This document shows positions 50,101 to 62,515 of a stretch of DNA of 64,000 nucleotides, piece by piece. A program made the translations under genes and the position numbers. The stretch is taken from contig NGBS01001162.1 of assembly GCA_002245135.1 (NCBI GenBank), positions 124,001 through 188,000 of the forward strand, written 5' to 3'. Each line of letters starts with the position of its first letter. Position 1 is the first letter of the stretch. The DNA is from Proteromonas lacertae (taxonomy: Eukaryota; Sar; Bigyra; Opalinata; Proteromonadidae). A model generated the notes under the pieces. It made no database searches and was not told where the DNA came from. It was given only the letters and a program-made list of their open reading frames with translations.

Positions 50101-53100
50101 TTAACAAAATATTTAATAGAAGAAGTTGATTATGATTCAAATTTAATATCAATTGTTCATTCGAATAATCTGTATGTGTATTATAAAGAAAATTTGCCTA
50201 TAAAGAATCATTTTTTCCCAATTCATCAAATTCAGTTACATCAATCAGATATTGGATCAATAATAGAACCGTATATTAAAACAGTCCCAATTGATTTTTA
50301 TGCATTATATATTTCATTGTATTATATTTTAAATACTGTTTCTGACTCACATTATGAATATTCTTCTGATTATATTAGACAATTATCAAAAGCAAATTAT
50401 AGAATAATTGAAAATGGAGTTGGATCATACATATCAAATCACCAATTTAATTCACCTTTTTCATTTGCTAAAGTAATTAGTAAAGATAATATTTTCTTTA
50501 CTTATTTCCCATCAGAATATGTACCAAGCACATTTACTCTTAAAAGTTATGATATAGTGGGAAATAATCAACTTCAGAAATGTGATTTAGATTCAGGATT
50601 AACATATATAAATGTTACTGTTGTATATTTAGGAATAATTAGATCATCAAGTGATTTATCTCAAGGATTTTCACAAACAATGAGATTAGTAATTGATATA
50701 TACATTGATTCATTTCAAAGTAAAACAAAGAATTTGTATTTCAAACAAATAATTGAAGATGTTGATAAGACTACTGATCCAGAAACCGTATTAAAGAAGT
50801 TTCATGATTTACACATAACAAATGTATTTGGGTTATTTTATTACAGTTTATTGCAGAAATATATTCCTTATCTAAATAAATACAATATGATTGCATGGTA
50901 TACAAGTGGAATACCAGGCCCAAGTTTTTCTAATGATTATGTTGTTTCATTTTATATTCCTCTTACTTATGTTAGTTTAATTGAGAAAGAATCAGATTAT
51001 GCACTTCTTATATATTCAGATAGATTATATTTCAATGAATACATTGATGAAATTCTAAATTCGTTATATGATTATAAAAAAGTGAAAGTATTACCTTATA
51101 AATCAAATCGATCTGATATTAAATACGTTGATCATTTTATAGATGAAGTGATATTAGAGATGTTGGAGAATGAAAATGATATATATTTATTTCTAAGAGC
51201 TGATGATTTTAATGAAATAATACCACAGTTAGTAAGGACATTTAAAGCATCAGAATCATTAGAAAAATGGTCAATAACATCATTTATTGATTTTCCAATA
51301 TTAAAACAAGATGATGAAGAGTTTAATGGTATTAAATTCTTAACTGCTGTAGATTTTGCTCACCAAACAAATATAAATAATAATATAATAAATATATTTA
51401 AATCATATAATCTGAATAGTATTAGTCCAACAGATGTTGAACAGTATATGTATATTGCTTTATCAGCCTATGTAGCATTAGTTCAAAAAACAGACTATAA
51501 TAACGTATCATTAATTCAAGAAATGATAAGAAAGAAGAATGAATTTAATGACACTTCAGTTTTTGAATTTGCGCTAGTTGAACCATCTTTAATAAAGAGA
51601 ATAAATAAATATGAATATAAAACATTGCTCTATTTTAGTTGTGTGCCAAATTTATTAGAGAATAAAGATACAATGCAGCATTATCAATGTCCTAATGATC
51701 ATACGGTTATAGATTACAAATTAAATTATACAATAGCTGTTATATATGATAGAAAAATAAAATCAGATTATTTTATCATCACTATCGCACATATATTTCA
51801 ATCAATTGCAGGTTCATATATTAATGACAGGTTTATATCAGTAATGGAGATTAACTCTGATGAAGATGATTTGTATTTATCAGAAATTGAAAACAAAATT
51901 GACATTATTGAATTAATAATATGTGCTACTGGGAGTAGAATAAGAGATAAAATCGATGAAAAAATACTTAGAGTATACAAGAAAGTAATGTATTATATAT
52001 ATGATGATAAAGGATGCAATTGTTCTCCTTATATCTTTTATTTTGGTATGTCAACTCAAGGAAAAGTAAGAAGTGAAATTAATTATATCTCTGAGAATTG
52101 TAAAGCCATAACAATGATTTATGATAATTCAAAACATTCAGAAGAAGAGCTTGAATCATTCAAGGAAGAATTGAAATATTATAATATTCAATATGGAAAT
52201 ATATATAAAGTTCTTGATGAAGATTCTGATTTTACTGATTTTATTAGGATAGTGACATATAGTATATCAATTAATGAATGCATTTTAAATTTTCTGGATG
52301 ATTATAACACCGAAAATATAATTAAAGTATTCAATAATTATTCTTCATTAACATCTGATATGAAATTAATAAGTCTTAGTTTGAAGTTTAATGCATTTAA
52401 ATTTCCATCATCTAATGTAGATCATATAATTATTAATTATTTCAATCCCATTAATCCGTTGCCTATTTATAACAATATATTAGAATCTATAGAGAATCTG
52501 TATGGTATAAAATTACAGTTACAACAATATATTTATAATACAGTAAATGCAGTTAGTTTCTGGAAATTAATAATGAAGAAAACCAAAAGTAAGTTTCATT
52601 CAACCAATGGTTTTCTATTGGCTCACTACAAACAAATATTTAATAATGGAAAATATGATTTTAAAATACAAGAAAACCATCATATGTCTCATTCAAGACA
52701 TGTTATATATCAAAAATATAAGGATAATAAGCCAAAAGTAATATTTGAAAGTGTTGGTACTTATGAAACATATGTTTATTCTATTGATGATTCTAAAATG
52801 TGTTTATTAATTGATGATGTATTTAATGAATATTATACACCTAAAAGACTTGTTACAATTGGTTTTGTAATTCCATCTAGTACTAATAGTTACCAAAATA
52901 TATATCCAAATATTGTGACTGGTTTAGTTTCATATTTTGTTATGACAGAAAAAATCTACAAATTAATTGGAAGAGAAGATGTAAGATTTAAATATGTGAT
53001 ATATAGAGTAAATGATGATAATGAAAATGAATGTATAAAAGCAATTCAAAATTCTATAGATGAAGAAGTTGATTTTATTGTTGCACCAGTTATTTCTTCT

Positions 53101-56100
53101 TGTGTAGAATCAATGGTAAACTATTTGAATAAATCTTCAATAATTATATTTGCAACAGATTACTTAATGGGTACTACATGTAACAGTAAATTTGTCTACA
53201 CATCCAAAGTTCCAAATCAAATCATTAATCCAACTTTTGGTTATTTTACAGAATTTCTTGCTTCTACTAAATACTGTCATTTGATATATAATCATAACAA
53301 AGTATCAAGAGAAATTTTAGATGAAATTATTGCTTATTCAATTTCTCAACAAGGAAATGGTTATAGTGTGTATAAGTTTACAAAAGTATCCGCAGAAACA
53401 TATTCGATATTATTAAATATTTTTAAGCATCCAGGTCTTATAATGACATTTCTTGATTCAGTTGATTTGGGTTATTTTTTATCTGAATTAAGTCATTATA
53501 GTTTGGATAAAAATAAATGGAAGATTTTCTCTCTTCTTGTCAATCATGAATCATTAATATATAATATTCCATCAAAATATTTAGATAATGTTTATATTTC
53601 ATCATTAGTAGTTGATGAATCAAAATCGAAACCAATTCTAGATTATTATTTCTTAACAGATCATCAACCTATTTATTCCGGTTCTACAGAAGTTGCATTT
53701 GAATTTATATATGAGATGATTATCCATAATGAAACATTAAAAGATTTATATGGTAAAGTATTCCACAATGAGATAGTTGGTGATTTTCAATTAGATGAAT
53801 CAAATAGTATAAGGTATCCTCTATTATTGGCATATTATAATAACGGTGTCAGAGAAATTGTATTTCCATCTTCCTATCTATTCAAGCCAAATCCTCTTTT
53901 ATTCTCATTGAAACAAGAACAATGTGACTTTTCAATATCCAATGAAATTACTCCAGTGAAAATACAAAAAGTTCATTTAGGATTGGTTTATCAAAAACAA
54001 TCTGATTTGATAATATCATCATTACTTGCTCAAGTATTGAATTTTATGGCATTTAGTATATATATATATATATTGTTATTTATTTCTTATAATAGACATA
54101 AAACAAGGAGTTCAATATTTTGCTGGTATTGTATATTTAACAACAGATATAGAAATTAGAGACTTTATACAACAATATATAGATGATGATTCATTAAATC
54201 CATGTATTCTATTAACACATCCTCAGTTTAAAACAGAAATATTAGATTTAATAAGAAAGACTGATAAAATGTTTTATATTACCAACTTTAGAAATGAATA
54301 TTGTTTAAAGAACTTGATAGCAACAGAAGCTAATACATTGTTTTCACTTAACAAAGTGATTCAATTGATACCTTATGCAATATATGAAGTTGACTATTAT
54401 TTATTCTATGATGCTAAATTGAAAGATTTATATGATCAAATAAATGCTCTTTTAGCTGAAAATGGTTATAAAGCAATATTTTCAAGATCAATAGAAGATT
54501 ATGATGAAGATGTATTATTAGATAATTTGGAATTCAGTGATAGAAGTGCTGTTGTATTCTGTGATTCAAGTGATGAAATTTGTGAGATGATTAATAACTT
54601 AATGCAGTCTGAGCTTGGAGATGGAGTTGTATTTTTCATACAATGGTTTTACGAATCTCCTACTTATGTTGATTCATTATACCATCTTATGTATGGTTCA
54701 GCTTATCCATCTGATACAGAATTTACAAGTTATACAACTTTGAAGTATTATACTGAAAAGAATAATAAATCCTCACTGTTTGATTATTATTCATTGAATA
54801 AAATATATGATTTATTGAAGGTAATATATATGTGGATGGAAATCGAAAAATTAGATGATTCAAAAGAATTTTCAGAACTTTATTTAAAGGAAATAGAAAC
54901 TGAAGTTGGTCCAATCAAATTAAATCCAAACAATCGAATAAGTTCTCATATGATATTATATTTTCACTACATTGATATGTTGTTAGAATTCAAATTATCT
55001 AATTTTGTAGAATTGAGACAATTCGATAAAGATTTTGCAGAAAAAGATACTGCTCTTCATTGCAACTGGAAAGATGGAAATGGTTTGAAAGAAAAAAAGA
55101 AAATGGTGGTAGCAATAATACATGAAAAGAAGTATTATGAATCAAAAACTTCATCTCTATATGTAATGTTAAGAGTTTTAAAAGAATCTCAATATTACGA
55201 AGAAGGATTGTTTGAAAAATACAGTATAGAAGCATCAATAAAATTCTGTATGAAATGGAAACCAAATTGTATGCAGAATATTTTGGATGAGTTATTTAGT
55301 AAGGATTTTTTAATAGCAATATTTGATTTTACTACAAATTCTCTTGAAGATTATCAAGAAATGATTGATTCAAAGAATGTATTATATTTTGATTTAGGTT
55401 ATTTGATAAACTCCTATTGTTCAGATAGAATATTTGAAATTGGTTTAAGTGTTGTTTCACTTGTTAGATATACCCTGTTAGATTGTATTGAAACAATAAA
55501 AATAGCAATTATAATCCATAGTAAAGATGAATTTGGATATTCATATATTAACGCATTTGAAGAAGAAACTAAAGGATTTATGATTAAAATGATTCCTATG
55601 GCTGTTTCAGATTTGTTTGATATAATAGAACTATTTCCAATATGCTTGAAAATACCTAATCAGTGTGTAATTATTTCAACAGCTTACATAGAAAATCTAT
55701 CTCTATTATTTTTATTGCTATCTGCTAGTAAAATAAGTCTTGAGAATGATATATTGTTTTATTATTACTTTTATTCAGATACAATTAATCAAGATTTTAG
55801 TAATAGTTTTACAGGAGCAAAATATATTTCCAGTTTTAATCCATCAGTCAATTTTTATGATTATAAAGGAAATGATCCAATGATATATGATTTTAAAGAA
55901 TATATAAAAGAATCATTCTGTGGTGTAGTTGAAGCAACTCCATCACTTGAAGGTGTGATAGTTGGATATGAAATTCTAAAGAAACTGTTATTATCATCTG
56001 AAGATGTTAATTTTGATTTAGTATTATCAAAAGCACATAATTTGTATTTTGATACACCAGCTGGTCCTGTATATTTTGGTACTAGTAGTTTCTTAATGAT

Positions 56101-58465
56101 AGATGTGATGTTTTCTAAAATAACTAATCAGTATAAAATAGAATACCAAGATTCAAGAAAAGCAGTAAATCCAATTTATTGGAACAATACTTGTTCTACT
56201 TTAATAAAGCCAATAATAGTTGGAGTTATATTCGATTTCTCTAATACTTCGTATTTATCATCACAAGTGTATTTTTCGTTAGTAAAAGAATTAATTGTAA
56301 ATCAAAATAGAATTGGAGGGATAAATGATAGACAAATTGTACCAATACTATATCCATTATATCACAATGAGAATGATACTGTAACAATTGAAGATTTGGT
56401 GAGTAATGAGAATATATCTATCATTTTAGGATGTGTTACACATTACTGTAATTATAAGATATTACCTTATTTATCATCTTCTGATAAATTGTTATTTTCA
56501 CATTTATTCTATCCAGTATCTTATGGCCAACCAAATGTAATTACGATTGGGTTGTCGGTTGAAAGAAGATTAAAAACAGCCAAAACATATTTAGATTCTA
56601 CTACATTTAAGGCATATGTGTTAATATATCATACATCTTTGAATGATCCAGATGATATATCCTATTTCAAAGAAAATGGTATTTCATTTGAAAAAGTATT
56701 TCAAATTACTCATGATAATTATACTGAAGATATTGATAAAGCATTGAATTATTTGGAAATTGAAACTAATAAAAGAGAAATAGCTTTGTTTAATTTATTA
56801 GGTGAATCATTGTTATTACAATTTGAAGAGTCATTTATACAAAGAACTATAAAAAACAACAATTTCATTCAAATCATTTTCAATTTAAATGAATATTTAT
56901 TAGGTTTTGATCTATTATCAAAAATATCTGGATCAATAGTAGTAACTACTTTTACTGAAAATTCAAATAGTCATTTAGCTACATTATTTGAAGAAATGAT
57001 AAAAACAAGATTTGGTTCAATTCGAATAACTCAAGGAATGGCTTTATTCGATGTATCAATAAAAATGTTAGTAGCAACTTATAGACAGGCAGAAAAACTA
57101 CTTACTGAAGATGGTATAGTATATGATGAAATGAATGAAGATTATATTTTTCCATTTGAATATTTAAGAAGAGCAGCTCAGATGTCCAGTTTTGAATGTA
57201 GTTGTGGAACAGTGGCAGTAACTACAAGTAATGAAGTGATTTATGGATATGAGGTTGGATATATTTCTCCAAATGGCAATATTATTTCTGTAAAGACAGA
57301 TGTTAGAGAGTTTATATTACCAAACAGAAATAGTAAAGATTGTTACTTTGGTCCTAAGATAAGAATTTATGAATTACCTGTTACTGTTACAATTCCTACA
57401 ATTGTTATAACGGCATTAATTCTAATTATGTCAGCAGTAGTGTTTGTGGTTGTGATTAAGTATAGAAAGAAACTAAAAGCTTGTAGTCCATTTTTTATCT
57501 GTTTTTATATTATATCTGCTTGTATTTCAATTCTTTTAGAAGTATTATATAACAAAATAAATGATTCTGAAATAGGATGTGAAATAGTAGTGGTATTATT
57601 GTTTATATCAATAATCAACTGTGTATCAGTTATTGTGTTTAAAACCTGGAGAATTCATGCAATTTATAATAATGTAGGAATAAAGAAAACTAAAATAACT
57701 GATATGATAGTATTATCGAAGATTAGTTATATACTAATACCTGATGCTTTAATTTGTGTAGTATTTGGATTATTTAATACTTTAGGATCAATTCAATCAA
57801 ATAAATCAATAGAAATGAGTACAACAATAGAATATGTAATATTTCAAAAATGTCAAATTAACATATACTTTTTAGTTTTTCAAATAGTCATGTTTCTATT
57901 AATAGCCTCATTGGGATTATATTATTCTTGGGGAACAAGAAAGACAAGTAAAGAATATAATGATTCTCAAGCAATGGCTATATCTCTTGGTTTACTTACT
58001 TTCTTAATTGTAGTTACAGTGATATTAGAAACAAGTCTAGATTTTGAATTGGATATAAAGTATATATTTGAAATAATTGGATCATCAGCAGTGTTATTTG
58101 TTGTATTAATGGTGTTATTTGTTCCAAAATTCTATTTGATAGTAATAAAGAAAAAAGTATTAACAATATCTACTGAAGAAAGTATTAAAAAATCAGTTAA
58201 AGCTGATATACAACCACAAATAGTGGATGGAGCGTTTCTAGTTGATTATTCTAAAGTTACACGTACATATGGCACTAAGACAGTAATATATCCTCAGCAT
58301 ACAACAATGAATACAAGATTAGGAGCAATGATTCCTGGTGCTTATGCAAGAAAGAAAGCTTTGGAAGTTGTGAAATCTTATGATCATGATGATTTTGATG
58401 GAGAAGGCGAAGTGAAAAGAAGTAGTGATGACAGTGATAGTGAAGAGAATGAAGGAAAAAAATAG
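47140..58465 (+). CDS. Class C GPCR with nine tandem Venus-flytrap domains and GABA-B-like 7TM, 3,688 aa
   Basis: Exons: 47140-47906, 47937-48454, 48501-48583, 48619-48704, 48757-49039, 49096-54055, 54096-58465, totalling 3,689 codons. Signal peptide MNQFCIFFTFTLFIFPIYSS. Nine flytrap units of about 350-385 residues end at cysteine linkers near 48190 (RERCPY), 49475 (KTCNW), 50581 (QKCDLD), 51690 (HYQCPND), 52801 (KMCLLID), 53925 (EQCDFS), 55065 (LHCNW), 56190 (NNTCST) and 57345 (KDCYFG). The 7TM region (about 57370-58150) has KTWRIHAIY after helix 3, matching the GABA-B receptor loop KTWRVHAIF, and FVPKFYLIV at the end of helix 7. An acidic, Ser-rich cytosolic tail (SSDDSDSEENEGKK) follows. 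It shares the nine-unit plan with the receptor at 22270-34140 but is diverged in sequence. The ligand is unknown. Confidence 0.88.
47907..47936 (+). other. Intron of 30 nt, multiple of three and stop-free
   Basis: GT...TAG intron in the first flytrap unit of the second GPCR. Removing it gives LLFQVIIVLEFLKF, while read-through adds a false YLFIFLIFTR segment. Confidence 0.65.
49040..49066 (+). repeat. (TA)n run at intron start
   Basis: The 49040-49095 intron begins with GTATATATATA repeated as a dinucleotide run. Similar runs begin the 48455 and 54056 introns. Confidence 0.8.
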
Positions 58466-58610
58466 ATTATGTAGCTTTATATGTTGTGTGATTTTTTGTA
58501 TGTGTTTGTATATTGATCTTTATTCAAAAACTGTAGTTATTGTAAATGTAAAATCATTTAGAATACAATGGTTTTCAGAAAGATTTTTCATACACCAAAA
58601 ATATTAAAAA

Positions 58611-60242
58611 ATGGGTTGTGTGTTATCTTGCCTATCATATGCTCATTCGCTCTTTAGAAATTATTCCTTTTTGGACAAATATGATACAGAGATGTATAAA
58701 GATGGTACTTCAGTTGTGAATAATGAAATTGTTTTAGATAACAGTAATATAATACATAATACATACAAAAAAGACAATGATCCTATAATTATAAGGATAG
58801 ATGATGGTGATATAGAACAAGCTAATCAAAATATACAAAATTCAAAAACTCAAATAGCCAGTGTTTGTTCTAGGAAGTCAAAATCATATTTTAGTGATAC
58901 AAGTAATGATAGTAGTAGTAAAAGCCACACTAAAAGTACAAAAACAAAGAGTAGTAGTAAAGATGATTCTTCTACCGGTACTAATCCAGATTTACGTAAA
59001 AATGTAAATGAAAGAATAAAATGTGATGGATGCCATAATTATTTTCTAAAAGATGAAATTAGAAAAGTAAAAACCATGAATTTATGCAAATTATGTTGTG
59101 TATTTTACTGCTCTGATGTTTTTGATAATGAAATATATCAAGTAAATAATAATAATAGTGATTTTGATGTACTTGGTAATTTAGCTCATGAGAATGATGA
59201 TTCTATAACTAACAATGATTATATTCTTCCAAATAATAATAATAATAATAATAATAATTTAAACCCCGATAATAATAATGTAAATGTAGATGTAGATGTT
59301 AGTAATTTTGATACAAGGTTACAAAATGTAGCTGAAAGTATGAATAATGAGATTTTGCCTCCAAATGTTTCAATATTTACAAATAATGATATAAATAATG
59401 ATATAAATAATGATATAGAACTACTTACTATTCCAGAAATTAATAACAATGTAAAAGCTGAGTATGCTGAAACAATAGATCATAATTGCTTTGATATTAA
59501 AGAAGAAAAAGGAGAAGAACAAGAGTGTGCAGTTAATCGTGGTGTAAAAAGAATGAGAGAGAGACATCCAAAGAAGATTGAAATATTGAATATGGTTGAA
59601 TTTACTAGTTTAAAAGACTTATCTAATCCTAAAGAAGTTTATGATGAATTATGTGAAATAGATATGAAATGTAATAGTTGTAAAAATTCTTATAGATCGG
59701 TTGAGTTGTTTAGATATGATAAAAATTGGATATGTATAAATTGTAGAAAAGAAGTAAATATTTCTGATATATATGATTGGACATTTAAATCAAAATGTGG
59801 TGAAAAGATATGTCCAGTATGTAAAGATATAAGAGATAGATGGAAATTTTATAATAATAATTGTAAGGATGAACTAACAGATTGTATGCATTGTAGAAAT
59901 TTGAAAAGAGATCATAAAAGGCCTAAAGAGGATTATATTTTACATTCAGATCCTTCTGAAATAATTTGTTGTAATGATTGTAAAAAAGAACATGAAATAA
60001 AAGAGTGTGTGATATATAACAATGATATTATATGCAAAAAATTTGCTTTTCAACAGTTAATACCATCAAAATTACTTAATCCAATAATTAAAGAAGTTAA
60101 AGATGGAAAAAGATGTATAGTATGTAAAAGATCATTGCCTGTATCTTATATACAAGAAAAAAGTGATAAATGCTATTATTGTATAATAAAAAAAAGCGTA
60201 GCTGATCATATCAGAAATTCAAATAAAAAGAATAAAAAGTAA
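58611..60242 (+). CDS. Zinc-ribbon-rich protein with N-terminal lipid-anchor motif, 543 aa
   Basis: Intronless. It starts MGCVLSCLS, a classic dual-acylation motif (myristoyl-Gly2, Cys3 and Cys7 for palmitate), which suggests membrane anchoring. A Ser/Lys-rich region and Asn-rich runs (AAT repeats near 59232-59275) separate five C-x2-C...C-x2-C-like modules: CDGCHNYF...CKLC, CNSCKNSY...CINC, CPVCKDI...CMHC, CCNDCKKE...IIC, and CIVCKRSL...CYYC. Within each, the two pairs are about 17-20 residues apart, as in treble-clef or zinc-ribbon folds. A basic KR patch (GVKRMRERHPKK) lies before the second module. No known family was recognised. DNA, RNA or protein binding are all possible. Confidence 0.65.
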   Translation: MGCVLSCLSYAHSLFRNYSFLDKYDTEMYKDGTSVVNNEIVLDNSNIIHNTYKKDNDPIIIRIDDGDIEQANQNIQNSKTQIASVCSRKSKSYFSDTSNDSSSKSHTKSTKTKSSSKDDSSTGTNPDLRKNVNERIKCDGCHNYFLKDEIRKVKTMNLCKLCCVFYCSDVFDNEIYQVNNNNSDFDVLGNLAHENDDSITNNDYILPNNNNNNNNNLNPDNNNVNVDVDVSNFDTRLQNVAESMNNEILPPNVSIFTNNDINNDINNDIELLTIPEINNNVKAEYAETIDHNCFDIKEEKGEEQECAVNRGVKRMRERHPKKIEILNMVEFTSLKDLSNPKEVYDELCEIDMKCNSCKNSYRSVELFRYDKNWICINCRKEVNISDIYDWTFKSKCGEKICPVCKDIRDRWKFYNNNCKDELTDCMHCRNLKRDHKRPKEDYILHSDPSEIICCNDCKKEHEIKECVIYNNDIICKKFAFQQLIPSKLLNPIIKEVKDGKRCIVCKRSLPVSYIQEKSDKCYYCIIKKSVADHIRNSNKKNKK

Positions 60243-60334
60243 ATTAATATATTTTCCTTTTGAATAACATACCCCAAACAAAACAAAAACACTTGTATTT
60301 CTCGAACTCTTTTCATATAAAATACATTATTATT

Positions 60335-60926
60335 CTAATTTCGGAGCTTTTCCTTCTTTCTGTGGAATAAAGCCAATAATGAAATATTTGCAACTTTTAC
60401 AACCTTGAATCTAACACCGGGAATATCACCAACTGAATGTCCTGATCTACCAAAACCAGCAATTAAGACTTCATCATTCTCATCAATAAAATTTAAGCAA
60501 CCATCACGTGGTACGAAAGCAGCGATTTTCTTGCTGTTTTTAATCAATTGCACTCTCACTGCTTTACGGATGGCTGAGTTAGGTTGTTTTGATTCAATAC
60601 CTATCTTTTCAACAACAATACCTTTAGCCATTGTAGCTCCTCCTAAAGCGTTAGCTTTAATTGAGGCTAAACTGTGAGTCTTCTTATATTTCTATACAAG
60701 AGTTAAAAAAGTAGTATTTAATACTTTAATACTCCATCTTTGAGATTGTCTGTGAACACGAAGTTTACGTGCAGAACGAATACCGTTAGGTTTGCTAGTA
60801 AAATATAAAATGTGTAATGTTTATTAGAAAGGTATATAAATGACAGATATGGTAGATAAGAATATATAGAGATGAATAAAAGATAGATTATATCAATCGT
60901 ATCAATATATACCCGTGACCACCCAT
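60335..60926 (-). CDS. RPS23: 40S ribosomal protein S23 (uS12), 146 aa
   Basis: Three exons: 60913-60926, 60725-60794, 60335-60691 (introns 118 and 33 nt), totalling 146 codons plus stop. The human protein has 143. Conserved segments: [51 protein letters not shown] and [19 protein letters not shown]. Residues QPNSAIRKA form the decoding-centre loop. uS12 sits at the A site of the small ribosomal subunit and controls codon recognition. The very early first intron is far longer than the others in this window, as often seen in ribosomal protein genes. This gene firmly shows nuclear cytosolic-ribosome origin and normal codon use. Confidence 0.95.
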
Positions 60927-61045
60927 AATTAAGAGTTCAAGCAAAGAAATGCAGGCTTGTTAATATATACACATTAATACAGTATAATTTTGTATTAAAC
61001 AAATAAACAAAAAAAGCATTATAATCATTGATATTATCTAAGAAT

Positions 61046-62456
61046 TTATGTACTTGTATAAATCTTCATTGATTTATCATATGAACAAGTTAACAGAAAC
61101 ATTTGATCATCAAAGTATTGTAGAGAAACGTCTCTTATCTATAGAATATCATTTAAAAAAGCAATATTATACCGTTTGTGTATGATTGCAAATAGTAGAC
61201 AATACATTCTTTGTAGATAAAGACCATACTACAATACTATTATCATTTTGAACATTGCATAAAACATATTTACCTTCTTTATCCCAACATAGCTTTGGAT
61301 TAAAATAAATATCACAAACAGTATTATACAATCTCCACAACTATGAATAAACACAACAAATATACTATATTATTAGTTAATAATTGATAAATAATAATGG
61401 TACCTTTATCATTGATTGTTCCAAGATATTTCTGATTATATGATACTTTCATATCCAATATTGTGAATGAAACAAAAGTATCATTATTGCTATTTATTGA
61501 TACTTCTGTTACTTTGTAATCAGATTTTAAATCAATGTAATAAAGGCATTGTGCATCTCTTACACTAATTATCAAACTATTAATATTATAATAATAAAAC
61601 AAAAGAGAAATAATACTAACATTTTTTATCATTCATAAACCATTCAATAGCTTCAACATTATTATTGAAATAGAATGATTTAATTGGTTTTTCATTCTCT
61701 AAATTGTAAATATTACATATTTTATTATAAGATCCACTTGCAAATAGTTCTCCATCACTACTAAATTTAATACAAGTAATGTATTTATTATTGTCATTTG
61801 AAATGGTTCTTTTTATAACCATTTTCTTGTTTCTTTTTTCTTCATCATCAATAACATCAATGATATGTATTTTTCCATCCATACTGCTAGTTATAATAGT
61901 ATTACATTCTGTAGGTTCAACAACAACTGATAATAAAGGAGCAGATAAGAGTAATTCATTCTTGTCAAACACTAACTTTCCATCATTTATGTATAAATGT
62001 GTAAGGATTATATTTTTATCTGTTCCACCTGATACAATATAATGATAATCATTAGGAAAGAACTTACAACAAATTATATTGCTACCAGAATGATGATTAG
62101 GTAAATTAAGAAATGGTAAATCAGGATATTTGTAAGGTCCATCTTCTATATATTCTGGAGTTGGTAATAATTGTTCTTCTTTTGCAGAAATGGATTCAGG
62201 ACATTTAACTAATAAAATATTGTATTTTGATTCCAACTCTCTGTATTGATCATTCAATTCTTCAATCTAACACTTCAGTTAAATAAATAACATATACTTG
62301 TCTTGAATGAGCATATTTTAAATGTTCTATTTGTTTTTGAAGATCAGAATTAGTTGTTTCTAACAACTTGATTTTTGATAAATACCCTTGTATCATTAAT
62401 TTTACTTTTTCTGGATCTTCAGGGATATTGTCCATCATAATATCACTATTTGACAT
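61046..62456 (-). CDS. Coiled-coil plus WD40-repeat protein, 426 aa
   Basis: Five exons: 62298-62456, 61617-62266, 61366-61576, 61173-61340, 61046-61138 (introns 31, 40, 25 and 34 nt), in frame to TAA. Residues 1-80 form a coiled coil (GYLSKIKLLETTNSDLQKQ; IEELNDQYRELESKY). WD40 blades follow from about residue 110: SNIICCKFFPNDYHYIVSGG, ELLLSAPLLSVVVEP, ITCIKFSSDGELFASGSYNK, VEAIEWFMNDKK, KYLGTINDKG, IVVWSLST and MFLLTCSYDKSMKIY. The blades are consistent with one seven-bladed propeller, a protein-interaction scaffold. I cannot assign a named orthologue. It is head-to-head with VPS72, 59 b between start codons. Confidence 0.75.
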
Positions 62457-62515
62457 TTAATTATAAGAAGAAAAGAGATTTTTTAAAATCAAGCCAAACC
62501 TTTTTCATTTTTTTA
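62457..62515. promoter_or_regulatory. 59-b bidirectional start region
   Basis: Lies between the start codons of the WD40 gene (-) and VPS72 (+). The two genes must share an extremely compact promoter or have very short leaders. Confidence 0.5.

Noticed and set aside
58425-58607. Short plus-strand frame overlapping the GPCR stop
   Set aside because: Hydrophobic and cysteine-rich by composition only; overlaps the receptor tail in another frame and has no start context or homology.
59219-59449. Minus-strand Leu/Ser-rich frame
   Set aside because: Antisense of an Asn-repeat region of the zinc-ribbon protein.
60405-60677. Plus-strand 90-codon frame
   Set aside because: Exact antisense of RPS23 exon 3, which is unmistakable.
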